Assembly: GCA_030180135.1 (NCBI GenBank)
Contig: CM058229.1
Location: 44,915,522-44,979,521 of the forward strand
Length of the DNA stretch: 64,000 nucleotides
Source: Orychophragmus violaceus
Lineage: Eukaryota; Streptophyta; Magnoliopsida; Brassicales; Brassicaceae
Reading direction: 5' to 3'
Below, piece after piece: positions 1 to 10,329 of the stretch (positions are counted from its first letter, which is position 1; every line of letters begins with the position of its first letter). The notes under the pieces are model-generated. The model did not search any database and was not told the DNA's origin. It saw nothing but the letters and a program-made list of their open reading frames with translations. The translations under genes were made by a program, and so were the position numbers.

Positions 1-445
1 CACTTAGATCTTCCATTATCCTTCTAAGAATACGCTCTAGAAACGTCTGCGTTTACACTAAATAGGGTTCCATAAAATTAGTTGCAAAGAATGTGGACTG
101 GAAATGTTCCTAATTTGTCTTTCATGAAGATTTGGGGTTGTGAGGCTTATGTAAAACGTTTTTAATCTCTGATAAGCCTTCACCCAAATCCGAGAAGTAC
201 TACTTCATTGGTTATCTTAGGAGACCAAGGCATGTTACTTTTACAACCGGTCCGAGAACAAAATGTTTGTTGCTCGGAACTGTGTTTTTCTTTAGAAAGA
301 TTTTCTTTCCAGGAAGAACAGTGGGAGTAAAATTACAACTCGAAGAAATTCGAAAATCACAGGAGGCTGCTCAACCTGATGAGCAAGAACATCAGTTAGA
401 TCTACAAATAGTTGTAGAACCTGCACCTGTGGTGCCTGAAGTTTG
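1..445 (+). pseudogene. Copia-0 pol fragment (integrase C-terminal part), old degenerate copy
   Basis: Conceptual translation in shifting frames matches the integrase tail of the intact Copia polyprotein at 34285-38262. It includes the block equivalent to WGCEAYVKR (about 130-165) and the acidic linker before reverse transcriptase, ending in VVPEV near 440. The fragment enters from outside the window and has frame breaks, so no functional protein is expected. The same reading resumes at 7924 beyond Copia-1, which shows that both parts belong to one older element. Coordinates of the right edge are approximate because the homology fades into LTR-like sequence. Confidence 0.8.
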
Positions 446-660
446 CAAAGGATCTGGTGAATGTATATTCGATATACATTCAAATGGCGAGTTTTTGAGG
501 AAGTGTCGATCGACAAAAAGGTGTATCGATCGACACAGATCACGAACCAAAATATTGATTTTGGTTTATGACTTAATTAACTACGGTTTAAATCTTGGTT
601 AATCAGGTCGTGGTAAAAGTCTATATATGAGATATATGCGCGACTTTTGCACAAACCTGA
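446..660 (+). repeat. LTR-like fragment lodged within Copia-0 pol
   Basis: This stretch is not pol. It aligns with the central part of the LTR at 9605-10286 (roughly 9820-10010). It shares a small hairpin (459-481), two copies of the TCGATCGACA motif about 20 bp apart (506 and 526), GGTTAATCAGGTCGTGGTA and an AT-rich TATATGAGATATATG block. It separates the pol fragment at 1-445 from the one beginning at 7924, and Copia-1 is inserted exactly at its right edge. How an LTR piece came to sit inside pol is not resolved. Confidence 0.65.
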
Positions 661-1330
661 TGTTGGGAATGTCCTGAAATCTACTGTACTATCTCTAGAA
701 AGTATGATAAATGTCGAGATCAGACATAAGTCATAAATACTGGGTGATCATGATGACTTGCTAGAGCCCGCTCATGATCTATAAGTTTAGGACTTATTAC
801 CAGTATTGTATGATCCCGAAGGGTCACACACCATAGCTAACGGGAAAGTTAAGATGGAATTAATGCGGTAAGATGCTAAGGCATTTACTGTATTTGCACA
901 GAGAGTTGAGCCAGACAGCAAACAGGCTTTTGTCTGATTTGTGTCTTGGGCCCAAAAGTCTAATGGACCATTAGTTTAATTAATTAAACTTGGGCCCATT
1001 AGTATATAAAAGAGATTGCAACATGGGTATTGAAACCCTAAGCCATTTTGGCGATTTGGAGGAGTGCAGCCGCGGCTCCATTCTCTCTCTAGCCTCTCTC
1101 TTTGTTGTTCTTCCATCCGGTCTAGCAGCCATTCCCTGCTTGTAAGAGTGTGGATACCAAGGAGGAACAGGTAATCATCTGTTCGTTGATCTCGTCATTA
1201 CCACCATTCCGCTGCAAAAGGTAATGTCCAGGTTTGTTTTATGATTCAGTTACAAGAACCTAGATCTGTTTAAGATTATGTGCTAGGTTGCAATTTGGGA
1301 ATTGAACCATGAAAAACTCATAATCCTTCA
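661..1330 (+). repeat. Copia-1 5' LTR
   Basis: 670 bp, beginning TGTTGGGAATGTCC and ending AATCCTTCA, the usual TG...CA. A TATA box, TATATAAAAG, lies at 1003-1012. Ends were set by the target duplication on the left and the PBS on the right. Confidence 0.95.
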
Positions 1331-1331
1331 G

Positions 1332-1349
1332 TGGTATCAGAGCCTAGGT
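1332..1349 (+). promoter_or_regulatory. Primer-binding site (initiator tRNA-Met)
   Basis: TGGTATCAGAGCCTAGGT, one base after the LTR. The TGGTATCAGAGC core is the standard plant Copia PBS, complementary to the 3' end of initiator tRNA-Met. Confidence 0.92.
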
Positions 1350-3044
1350 CATTAGGTTGCATGTAATTTGGATCATAATGGCTGTTTAATGATTTAAGAA
1401 TCAATTAATGTTAAAATTGATTAAAATTATTAAAACCCTAACTAATGGTGTCGTTGATGATCATTAGTGTAAGCCGCCGATTGATAATGTTAATGATGCT
1501 CGATCAAAAGCAATCGATCATTATACTTTATCAATCGTGTGCCAATCGGCTTAGGAATCGTGTCATTGATCGATGAAGGCCGTGCGATCGAGATATGGAT
1601 CGCGTGTGTCTCACGACTTCATGCGATCAATGTCATGCCCACAATGATCGATCGCTTGGTCGTGTTAAAGTGATCGTGAGTGATCGATCATGGATTCAAG
1701 CCGATTGTGATCGAGAGACCGCGTGATCGTGTGATGATCGAACGCGTGATCGATAGGCCGTGGTCGATGGCAAGGGACGGATCGGGATGTTCGGCCGGTT
1801 GCGATGATCGATCGTTTGCGATCGTGAGCAGCCGCAAGGTCTCGAATGGTTCATGGGCCATCGATTGCGTTAATGGGCCGAGTTGGATCATGGATCCGAT
1901 CGTTTGGCCCGTTAAATTTTACGTCCCGCGAATAGTCAATCGGTTAAACCGAGCTTCGCGGTTCGTTGCCCAAACCACACCGATTAAACCGGTCCATTTA
2001 ATTGGCGGTTAATCGTGTGTTTAAAGCCTTAAACCGCAAGTTAAGTCAAATTGGCTAAAACACTAGGTGTTTCTTCCCGGTTTTGGACTTAACTGAACCG
2101 ATCCAATTTATTTGGTGGTTCAAGCGGTTAACCCGAATCGCGGTTTACTGGAAATTATTTAATACAATTGGTATTATTTAATTTCTGGTTAAACCGGATT
2201 GAAATTCAAAATTGAATTTTAACCTAAACCGAAGGCTGGTCTAAGTTTGATTTGGTTGGACCAAATAATTTAGAGCTGGTCTGGTTTAGTAAATAACCGA
2301 TGGTTTTGATAGTTAATTTGGTCTTGGACCAGAAGTAATAAACCGAATCGGTTATGTCAAATTATTGGGCCAACTGGAATTCTATGGTCTTGGGCCAAGA
2401 ATTGGGCCTATAATTTGTGACCCAACCCGAAAATATTAATAAAATATTAAATTAGAAATTTCTATTTTTAGTAGGTTACTAAATTTAGAGAGTTTCTAAA
2501 ATAAGTAAGTTTCCAAAAATAGTAATCTTCTATTTTTGGAAATAAAACTGAAAATCCTCAAAAACAATATCAAGCTTGGATGTCTTTCCAATCTTGTCAG
2601 CTACTTAACGCTTACTCGATTACAAATATGGCTTACAGTGTGAGGTGTCTGTTTTCGCGTAAGTAAAATAGTATATAGTCACTGATTTCATTGGGAGTCC
2701 CAGACTTTAGTGATTATTTGGCTGTAAGAGATTGGTTTCCTTGACTGCGCCATCAGGAGTCCCGGGCTTTGAGACATCTGGTGTATTGGGCCTTGGGCCC
2801 AATTCACAACCGAGAGTTATATGAGATATAACTAGCTGTGTGTATGCTTACCAAGTAAAGCTAATTCTGGGTGACGGCCAGTGGCCCAATTTGGATTTAG
2901 CTGAACATGGGTCTCGGAATCATTGCATTCTTATGAGGTTAAACAAAGAAATTTTGAATGCAATGCGAGTTTTCTTATAAGTTATTAAGATTACTCTTTT
3001 ATGAACTAAATAACTAAAACTCTATTTATCTCTAAATTTCAGTT
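1350..3044 (+). other. Copia-1 5' leader, noncoding, GATC-rich block
   Basis: About 1.7 kb between PBS and gag. Positions 1490-1900 are packed with GATC and CGATCG tetramers and hexamers. 1900-2400 is rich in AAACCG/CGGTTT words, and 2440-2570 has short degenerate TTTCTAAA-type repeats. Open frames here (for example 1680-2012) lack recognisable domains and look incidental. Comparable but not identical repeat-rich leaders precede gag in Copia-3 and Copia-B. Confidence 0.7.
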
Positions 3045-3935
3045 ATGACTAGCACAAACAATCAAAACACTTTCTCGATCCGGTCTGTCCTTGAGATGGA
3101 CAAACTGAACGGATCAAATTTCTTGACTTGGTCGCGGAATCTGAGGCTAGTCCTCAGGCAGGAGAGAAAGGACTATGTCCTTGAGAAAGCTCTCCCCGTG
3201 AGGATCGGGTCCAATGCTTCTCATGCAGTATATGATGCTTGGAATAAGCATTATAATGATGCGGTAGATGTGCGTGGTCTGATATTGGCTACCATGGACT
3301 CAGATTTTCTGAAGCAATATGAGAACATGGAGTCGCCAATAGAGATGATCAGCAGCCTGAAATTGAAATTTCAGGAGCAGGTAAGAGTGGAGAGATACCA
3401 GTTGGTTAAATCTCTCACTAGCTGCAAGCTACCAAATGATCATCCAGTAAGTCCTCATGTCAGTAAAATGATGGGTTACATTGATAACCTGAGGAAACTG
3501 GATTATCCAGTTAGCCAAGAATTGGCAACTGAGATCATTCTGCAGTCACTGCCGTCAAGCTATGATAAGTTCAGAAGGAACTATATCAAGAAAGGCTTAA
3601 CGAAGACGCTGACTGAACTGCATGACATGCTCAAGACAGTTGAGCCAAACGTGAAGAGTACCCTGTACAATCTCATGAAGGAGAAGGGTAGGTTTACTAA
3701 ACCTAATGCTGACAAAGGTGAAGACAAAGTTGTCCAGATTTTGAATCATGGCAAGCGTGTGTCTTCTGAGCCCGAGTCAGATACCTCTTACGTTGGTATG
3801 TGCTGCTACTGTAATGAGACTGGGCATTGGAAGAGAAATTGCATTAAATTCATGGAAGATTATGAGGAGTTGAAGTCGATGTATGAGACTACTTCCTCAG
3901 GTATTCATGTTATTACTTCAAGTTATACCTTATAG
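3045..3935 (+). CDS. Copia-1 Gag (nucleocapsid) protein, 296 aa
   Basis: The open frame starts at ATG 3045 and shares its N-terminal signature (NTFSIRSVLE..KL.G.NFLTWSRNLRLVL) with the gag part of the Copia-B polyprotein. A UBN2/gag-like helical domain fills roughly residues 10-210. A CCHC zinc knuckle, C-x2-C-x4-H-x4-C (CCYCNETGHWKRNC), lies near residue 253 and would bind RNA during particle assembly. It ends in TAG at 3933-3935, where autonomous relatives read on into protease. Just after the stop the protease active-site block reads NTGCG, so the catalytic Asp is also lost. The frame is nearly identical to the Copia-3 gag at 19334-20224, which suggests selection or very recent copying. 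Expression is not shown. Confidence 0.85.
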   Translation: MTSTNNQNTFSIRSVLEMDKLNGSNFLTWSRNLRLVLRQERKDYVLEKALPVRIGSNASHAVYDAWNKHYNDAVDVRGLILATMDSDFLKQYENMESPIEMISSLKLKFQEQVRVERYQLVKSLTSCKLPNDHPVSPHVSKMMGYIDNLRKLDYPVSQELATEIILQSLPSSYDKFRRNYIKKGLTKTLTELHDMLKTVEPNVKSTLYNLMKEKGRFTKPNADKGEDKVVQILNHGKRVSSEPESDTSYVGMCCYCNETGHWKRNCIKFMEDYEELKSMYETTSSGIHVITSSYTL

Positions 3936-6900
3936 GTATTGAATACTGGTTGTGGCACTGATATTTGTTATAATATGCAGAGTCTGAGCAGCAGTAAAAC
4001 GTTGAAGGAAGGGCAAGTGGAACTGCGTGTCTGGAAGGAGCTATTGATGCTGCCTCAGCCGTAGGGTTTTCACTTGTAGATGCCTTTGAGGCTTGGTTTT
4101 GTATTAAGTAATTGCTACAATGTACCTGCTTTAAGCAGAGTTGTTTTTCATTTTCTTGTGAAGAATTTGAATGTTTTTCATTTTGATAAAAGACAAGTTT
4201 TGTTCTTTTGATCTTAATGAAATATTAATTGTAGCACCCTATTCAAGGAATGGGTTTTATATCTTAAACCAAAGAGTGCCTAAAATGTAACATAAATACC
4301 GCAATTGGTTTAAATCTGATGAATTAAACCTGATTTTTTTTGGCATAAATGTTTTGGTCACATAGAGTAAGTCAGATTCAGAAACCCCATAGTTATGGAC
4401 TTTTGGGCTCATTTGAATGGATATCTTATGAGACTAGAATTCTGCTTACTAGACCAAAAGATAAAGGGCCCATCTTAGCCGAGCTAGAGAAAGGCCCAAA
4501 GGCTTATTGGAGATTGAACATACTCATGTATGTGGTCCGATGAGCAGTAATGCCAGAGAAAATTTCCTGTACTTCATTGTCTCTACTGATTACTTCAGTG
4601 AGTAAGACTGTGTTCATTTGATGAGACACAAGTCGGAATTCTTTGACATGGTCGAAAGAGTTCCAGAATGAGGTATAGAATCTGAGTGACAGAAGTATTA
4701 AGACTCTGGATTAGATCACGAGTGAGAATACTTGAGTCATTAATGGTGTGATCATCTGAATGAGTGTGAAGTCGTTTCACAGCTCAATTCTCCTGAAAAC
4801 CTTGAGGTATTTCTGTAAGGAGTCACACGAATCTTCCATGATATTCTTTAAGAATAACGCTCTAAAATATCTAAGTTTACGCTGAAATAGTTCCACCAAT
4901 ATCAGTTGAAAGAAACCACGTAAATGTGGATTGGAATCGATCCAAATTCGTCTTTACTGAGTATTTGTAGTTGTGCTACTTCGCTGGTTGTCCTAGGGAA
5001 ACCAAGGCTTGTTACTTTTACGTCCATTCTGTTTTCTAAGAAGGGAAGTTACTTTCCAAGAAGAACAGTGGGAGTAAAAGTATAACTCGAAGAAATTCGA
5101 GAAATACAGGAGGCTGCTCAACCTGTTGAGGGAGAGCAGCGGATGGATTTACAGATTTCTGTAGAATCTACACCTGTAGAGCCTGAAGTTCGCAGATATG
5201 AATGAATCAGTCACTAATCCGAGAGTGATTTCTCGTCATTAGTTGAACCTGATGATCATTGAAAGTTCGCATGATCTGATGATCATTGAAAGCGACGAAT
5301 ATGCGAAATTCAAAGAAGCGAAAGTGAGCCCGGACTACGAAAAATTACATTTTGTGTAAGTTAGCTTCATCGATCCATTCATGGATGGAAGCAAACATAT
5401 CGGAGTTGGAATCTTCGTTCTGTTAAAGTAGTCAAGGTTTTGACTTGAACAGGAACGAAATGGAACTGTGCGTTTACTAATAGATAAGTGGGAGCGATGT
5501 TGCATTTCTCATAGTGTATGTCGATGACATACTGATTCTCGGATATAACGTCCCAATGCTGCAGTCGGTGGAGGACTGGTTTGGGAGTTGGTTTTATGAT
5601 TGACATGGGTAAAGCCACGTATGTTCTTGGATTTTGGATCTAAAGATAGAGATCCAAAAGAGCTGGTAGGACAAAGTCAGGATTCTCATTTTGACAAAGT
5701 CCTACACGTAATCAGCAATCCAAGAAGGGTTTTATGCCAATGTCACATGGCATTACGTTAAGCAAGATACAGTGTCCTATGATAACTGCTGAGCTTAAAT
5801 GCATGGATGAGATTCAATATGCGTCGGCAATTGGATCTATCATGTATGCCATGAAACGTACTTATTTGATGTTGTTTTAATGTTAAGCAAGACAAGTAAA
5901 GACCAGTCAAATCCAGCAAAGAATCACTGGATTGCCGTAAAGAATATCCTAAAGTATTTGAGGAATACTAAGGGTAAGTTCTTGATTTACGGAGAAAGTG
6001 AGGTGCTACAAGTCAGTAGAGTCTGAAAGGCAAGTTTCCAATAGACAAAGATAATTCCCGGTCACAGTCCGGCTATATCTTGTGTCTATATGGCGGTGCA
6101 AGGCACTGTTGCTGACTCCATGACTTAAGCTGAACATTTCGCAGCTTGAGAAGCGGCGAAAGAGGTTGTTTGGATAGAAGAGTTCATCACTGAACTTGAT
6201 GTGATTCACAGCATAGATGAGACTAGCTGCACATCAGAGATCCAAACACCTTGAGGATAGGTATAACCTATTCCGTGAGATAAATGACAGAGATGTTAAG
6301 TAGATAAGCAAGTTTCATCGAATGAGAACGTTGCTAATCTATTAACGAAGCCACTCCTTATGCCTAAGCACGAGTCGCGGACTGTAGCTGTAGGATGAGT
6401 GAAATTAAGATGTAGTCTTAATTTCTGTGGGAGTTTGTAAAGGGCTTTACTTAGTTGTTTTGAAAGGTTCATGTAAACAAAATATTTTATGTTTATGAAA
6501 TCTATGATTTCTGGATTATTTTAACTGTGATATAAATAATCGTTCCAAAATGATTCATGTCATTATATATGGGCCATCGAAGTACATGAGTAAGACTTGA
6601 TCCTGAAACCCCATATTTAACGAAATGACATAAATCATAGTGTCCATAGTCGAAGGTTGTTGAAATTGGAACACCAACAACCACTTGAGACTAGATTGTG
6701 TTGAGACTTATGACCAAGTTTCGAGGGGTCATAGATGCGCGGCATCAAAGTCGACACATAGGTATATGTAAGGGAGCATATGACCGGACATGGCCCGCTG
6801 ATGAGAACTCTACAAGATATTAATATCTGTGTCATAAGAGGTTCTCATATACGACTATAGAGTATAGTCCTTAGACCTGAGTTCGCATGCATGTGGCTGC

Positions 6901-7240
6901 ACATGGAGTGATGCGCTTTGATCATTGTCTAACGCTGTTTCGTAACTGGGAGCTATAAGGACCTTAGTTGGGTGTATTATAAAGTGTGTAGTTCATAGTG
7001 ATGGAACAAGATGGGATTTGTCCCTGCCGTTTAACGGAGGTAATATCTCTAGGCCAATCGGAGACTTGATAGCTGGTAAGAGAGTGGCCACTCCCAAACG
7101 GACTTGCCCAAGTCGTTTGCATTGTCAGTATCAAATCTGGTCCGATTAAAATGGTCTGGCTATATAAGGATGACACGCATCTTGCCTTATGCCAGATCGA
7201 AATATTGAGACAAAAGGATTAGGGAATGTAGGATTCCAGT
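3936..7240 (+). pseudogene. Copia-1 pol remnant (protease, integrase, RT, RNase H)
   Basis: Homology to the Copia-B polyprotein can be followed in order: protease (about 3940-4080), integrase and linker (4350-5200), RT including YVDDIL near 5515-5535, and the RNase H connection (5720-6010). It is broken throughout by stops and frameshifts. Stops near 4063 and 4075 are also present in Copia-3 at about 19195-19215. The remnant is shorter than an intact pol, so segments are also missing. No function is expected; it probably survives as spacer in the packaged RNA. Confidence 0.88.
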
Positions 7241-7243
7241 ACA

Positions 7244-7254
7244 AGTGGGAGATT
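7244..7254 (+). promoter_or_regulatory. Polypurine tract of Copia-1
   Basis: AAGTGGGAGAT directly abuts the 3' LTR. The same tract occurs at the matching place in Copia-0 (9594-9604), Copia-3 and Copia-B, as expected for the plus-strand primer. Confidence 0.88.
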
Positions 7255-7923
7255 GTTGGGAATGTCCTGAAATCTACTGTACTATCTCTAGAAAGTATGA
7301 TAAATGTCGAGATCAGACATAAGTCATAAATACTGGGTGATCATGATGACTTGCTAGAGCCCGCTCATGATCTATAAGTTTAGGACTTATTACCAGTATT
7401 GTATGATCCCGAAGGGTCACACACCATAGCTAACGGGAAAGTTAAGATGGAATTAATGCGGTAAGATGCTAAGGCATTTACTGTATTTGCACAGAGAGTT
7501 GGGCCAGACAGCAAACATGCTTTTGTCTGATTTGTGTCTTGGGCCCAAAAGTCTAATGGACCATTAGTTTAATTAATTAAACTTGGGCCCATTAGTGAAT
7601 AAAAGAGATTGCAACATGGGTATTGAAACCCTAAGCCATTTTGGCGATTTGGAGGAGTGCAGCCGCGGCTCCATTCTCTCTCTAGCCTCTCTCTCTGTTG
7701 TTCTTCCATCCGGTCTAGCAGCCATTCCCTGCTTGTAAGAGTGTGAATACCAAGGAGGAACAGGTAATCATCTGTTCGTTGATCTCGTCATTACCACCAT
7801 TCCGCTGCAAAAGGTAATGTCCAGGTTTGTTTTATGATTCAGTTACAAGAACCTAGATCTGTTTAAGATTATGTGCTAGGTTGCAATTTGGGAATTGAAC
7901 CATGAAAAACTCATAATCCTTCA
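7255..7923 (+). repeat. Copia-1 3' LTR
   Basis: 669 bp, about 99% identical to 661-1330. It lacks one G near the start, and the TATA region reads TGAATAAAAG (7596-7605) instead of TATATAAAAG. Confidence 0.95.
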
Positions 7924-9604
7924 CCTGAAGCTCACAGATCCGAAAGGATCCGTCACGAACCCGAGAAATGTGGATTACTCGTAACCAATTGCCATGATCT
8001 GTTGATCATTGAAAGTGACGGGCCTGCGAATTTTGAAGAAGCAATGATGAGCCCTGACTCCAAAAATGGAATTCTGAAAAGGATGTGTACATGACATAAC
8101 CTGAAGGTTTCATTAATCCTAATACTGCTAGGAAGATATGCAAGCTTCATCGATCCATTTATGGATCGAAGCAAGCATCTCGGAGTTGGAGTCTTCGTTT
8201 TGATGAAGCGGTCAAAAGGTTTGACTTCATCAAGAACGAAGAGGAACCGTGTGTTTACAAGAAGACTAATGGGAGCGCAGTTGCATTTCTCGTATTGTAT
8301 GTTGATAACATACTGCTTTTTTTGGAAATGAAGTTCCATTGTTTAAGTCTGTTAAGACTTGACTCGAAAGTTGTTTTTGGATCAATAACATGGTAGAAGC
8401 CGTATACATTATTGGAATATGAATCTATAGAGATAGATTGGACAAGCTAATTGGATTGTGTCAAGATACTTATATGGATAATGTCTTGCACATGCCCAGT
8501 ATGCATGATTTCAAGAAGGGCTTCATTTCATGCAAATGACTCTTGGCATTACTCCTAGCAAGATGAAGTGTCTTTTGACGCATGCTGAGCGAGAGCGCAT
8601 GAGGGTCAGACTACCGCTATAGGCATTGGATGTCTCAAGATGTGATCTTAAATTTAGTGGGAGCTGTTGTTATTGATTTTGCATTATTCTTAGCAAGACG
8701 CAGTGTCCTTCGACACACGCTGAGTAAGAGCGAATGAGGTTCAGACAACTACTACAGGCATTAGATGTCTTAAGATGTGATCTTAATTTTAGTGGGAGTT
8801 GTTGTTGTTAATTTTAGTTATGATATGATGTTCATGAAGACATAATTTGATTATGTTAATGAATTCCGACATCAGTATTATTTAATTATGTTATTAAATA
8901 ATAGTCCCAAAGTAATTTATGACATTTTATAGGTCATCAAGTATGTGACTTGATCATGAAACCCTATAAGTGATAAATGACATAAATTATGATAGTCCCT
9001 GGTCAAGGTTGTTTAAGTGGGACATTAACAACCGCGTGAGACTAGTATGTGAAGTGACTGATGACTAAGTTTCATGGAGTCATTAATAAGAGTATTAAAG
9101 TCAATCACATAGATATGTGTTGGAGAACACAGGATCAGACATGACCCACTGATGAGAACTCTACGGGATAGTTATATAAGTGTCATGAGAGTTTTCATTA
9201 CGACTATAGAGTATAGTCCTTAGACCTGAGTTCATCATGTTTTCTTACATATGAATTGGTCCGCTTTAACCTTGTCAAACGTCAGCCGTAACTGGTGACT
9301 ATAAAGGCATTGATTGAGCGGATCATGAAGTGTGTGAAGAAACAGGGATGGAACAAGATGAGATTTGTCCCTCCTATATAACAGGAGATAAGTATCTCAA
9401 GGCCCATCGAAGATTTGATACTGAGAAATGTGTGGCCACACTCAAACGAGGTGATTGTCAGTCGTTTGTCTTGTCAGTATAAATCGGAGTTCGATGAACA
9501 TGATTTTGTCTTAATAAGGATGACACGGATCTTGTCTTATGCCAGATCGAGATATAAAGACGAAGGGATTATAGGAATAGATGATTCCAGTACAAGTGGG
9601 AGAT
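7924..9604 (+). pseudogene. Copia-0 pol remnant, RT to 3' end
   Basis: Picks up at the RT linker (HEPE.., 7945) and continues through RT. The KLHRSIYG-like block is near 8140 and the catalytic box reads YVDN instead of YVDD (about 8300-8312), so an active-site Asp is lost. Beyond 8340 only scattered homology survives. Stops and frameshifts are numerous. A polypurine tract (9594-9604) and the LTR follow directly, giving + orientation. Confidence 0.82.
8546..8815 (+). repeat. 135-bp tandem duplication in Copia-0
   Basis: 8546-8680 and 8681-8815 are imperfect direct copies offset by 135 bp. Both begin GCATTA.TC.TAGCAAGA and end with a GTGGGAG(C/T)TGTTGTT polypurine-like stretch. Confidence 0.85.
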
Positions 9605-10286
9605 TGTTGGGAATGTCCTGAAATCTATTGTACTGACTCTAAGTGTAAGTTGGACTGTCGAGATGAGACAATCATATAACACTGGGTAATCATAATGCTT
9701 TGCTAGAAGCCACTTATGATCAATGAGTTTAGAACTTATTGCTAGTGTTATATGATCCTACATGGTCACACACCTAAGCAAACTGGACATAGAATATGAG
9801 GTTGATCATTAATGTAATGATCTGATAAATGCATATTTGATATGCATTCAATATCGAGTTTCTGAGGCAGTGTCGATCGACACAACATGTGCATCGATCG
9901 ACACAGATCGCAAATGACCCGATTAACTTCGGTTTAATCGTTGGTTAATCAGGTCGTGGTATAAGTCAACATATATAAGATATATGGTCGACTTTTACAC
10001 TTAATCTAACCTAATTCACAGCCACCAAAAGAAACAGAAAACCTCTTGAGAGATCTGATCTCTAACGGCACTAGCATCCCATCTGTTCAGTTTGTGTGCG
10101 TGTGGATACCAGTAGAGGCGCAACATTTGAGGCGCTATAAGATCTCGGCTACTTGCAAATCTTCCGCTGCTAATCACCAGATAATTTCGAGATCTCTAGA
10201 TTCAATATATCTGAGCCCTAGATCCTAGGCTATGGAATTCATACTAGGGTTGCTAATCTGATTAGGAACTGCTAGAAATTCCTACA
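9605..10286 (+). repeat. Copia-0 3' LTR
   Basis: 682 bp, TGTTGGGAATGTCC...ATTCCTACA, preceded by a polypurine tract. The first ~180 bp match the Copia-1 and Copia-3 LTRs. The middle contains a hairpin (9828-9848), the palindrome TGTCGATCGACA (9871-9882) and a second TCGATCGACA about 20 bp on. A TATATAAGATATATGG segment (about 9972-9987) may be the promoter. The partner LTR lies outside the window. Confidence 0.88.
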
Positions 10287-10329
10287 ATTCATTGGAGAGA
10301 GGGTCTAGATGATCTTCTACCTTCAACGA

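Larger units (their letters stand above)
661..7923 (+). mobile_element. Copia-1: non-autonomous Copia LTR retrotransposon, gag-only
   Basis: Complete 7263-bp insertion. The 5-bp target duplication CCTGA is at 656-660 and 7924-7928, with LTRs at 661-1330 and 7255-7923, a tRNA-Met PBS, a long leader, an open gag and a wrecked pol. The LTRs differ by about six substitutions and one indel in 670 bp, so insertion was recent. Because pol carries stops also present in Copia-3 (15342-22457), the defect predates insertion and the element was presumably mobilised by enzymes from a relative such as Copia-B. Confidence 0.93.

Noticed and set aside
1680..2012. 110-codon frame in the Copia-1 leader
   Set aside because: It comes from GATC-rich sequence lacking stops, with no domain and no counterpart in Copia-3.
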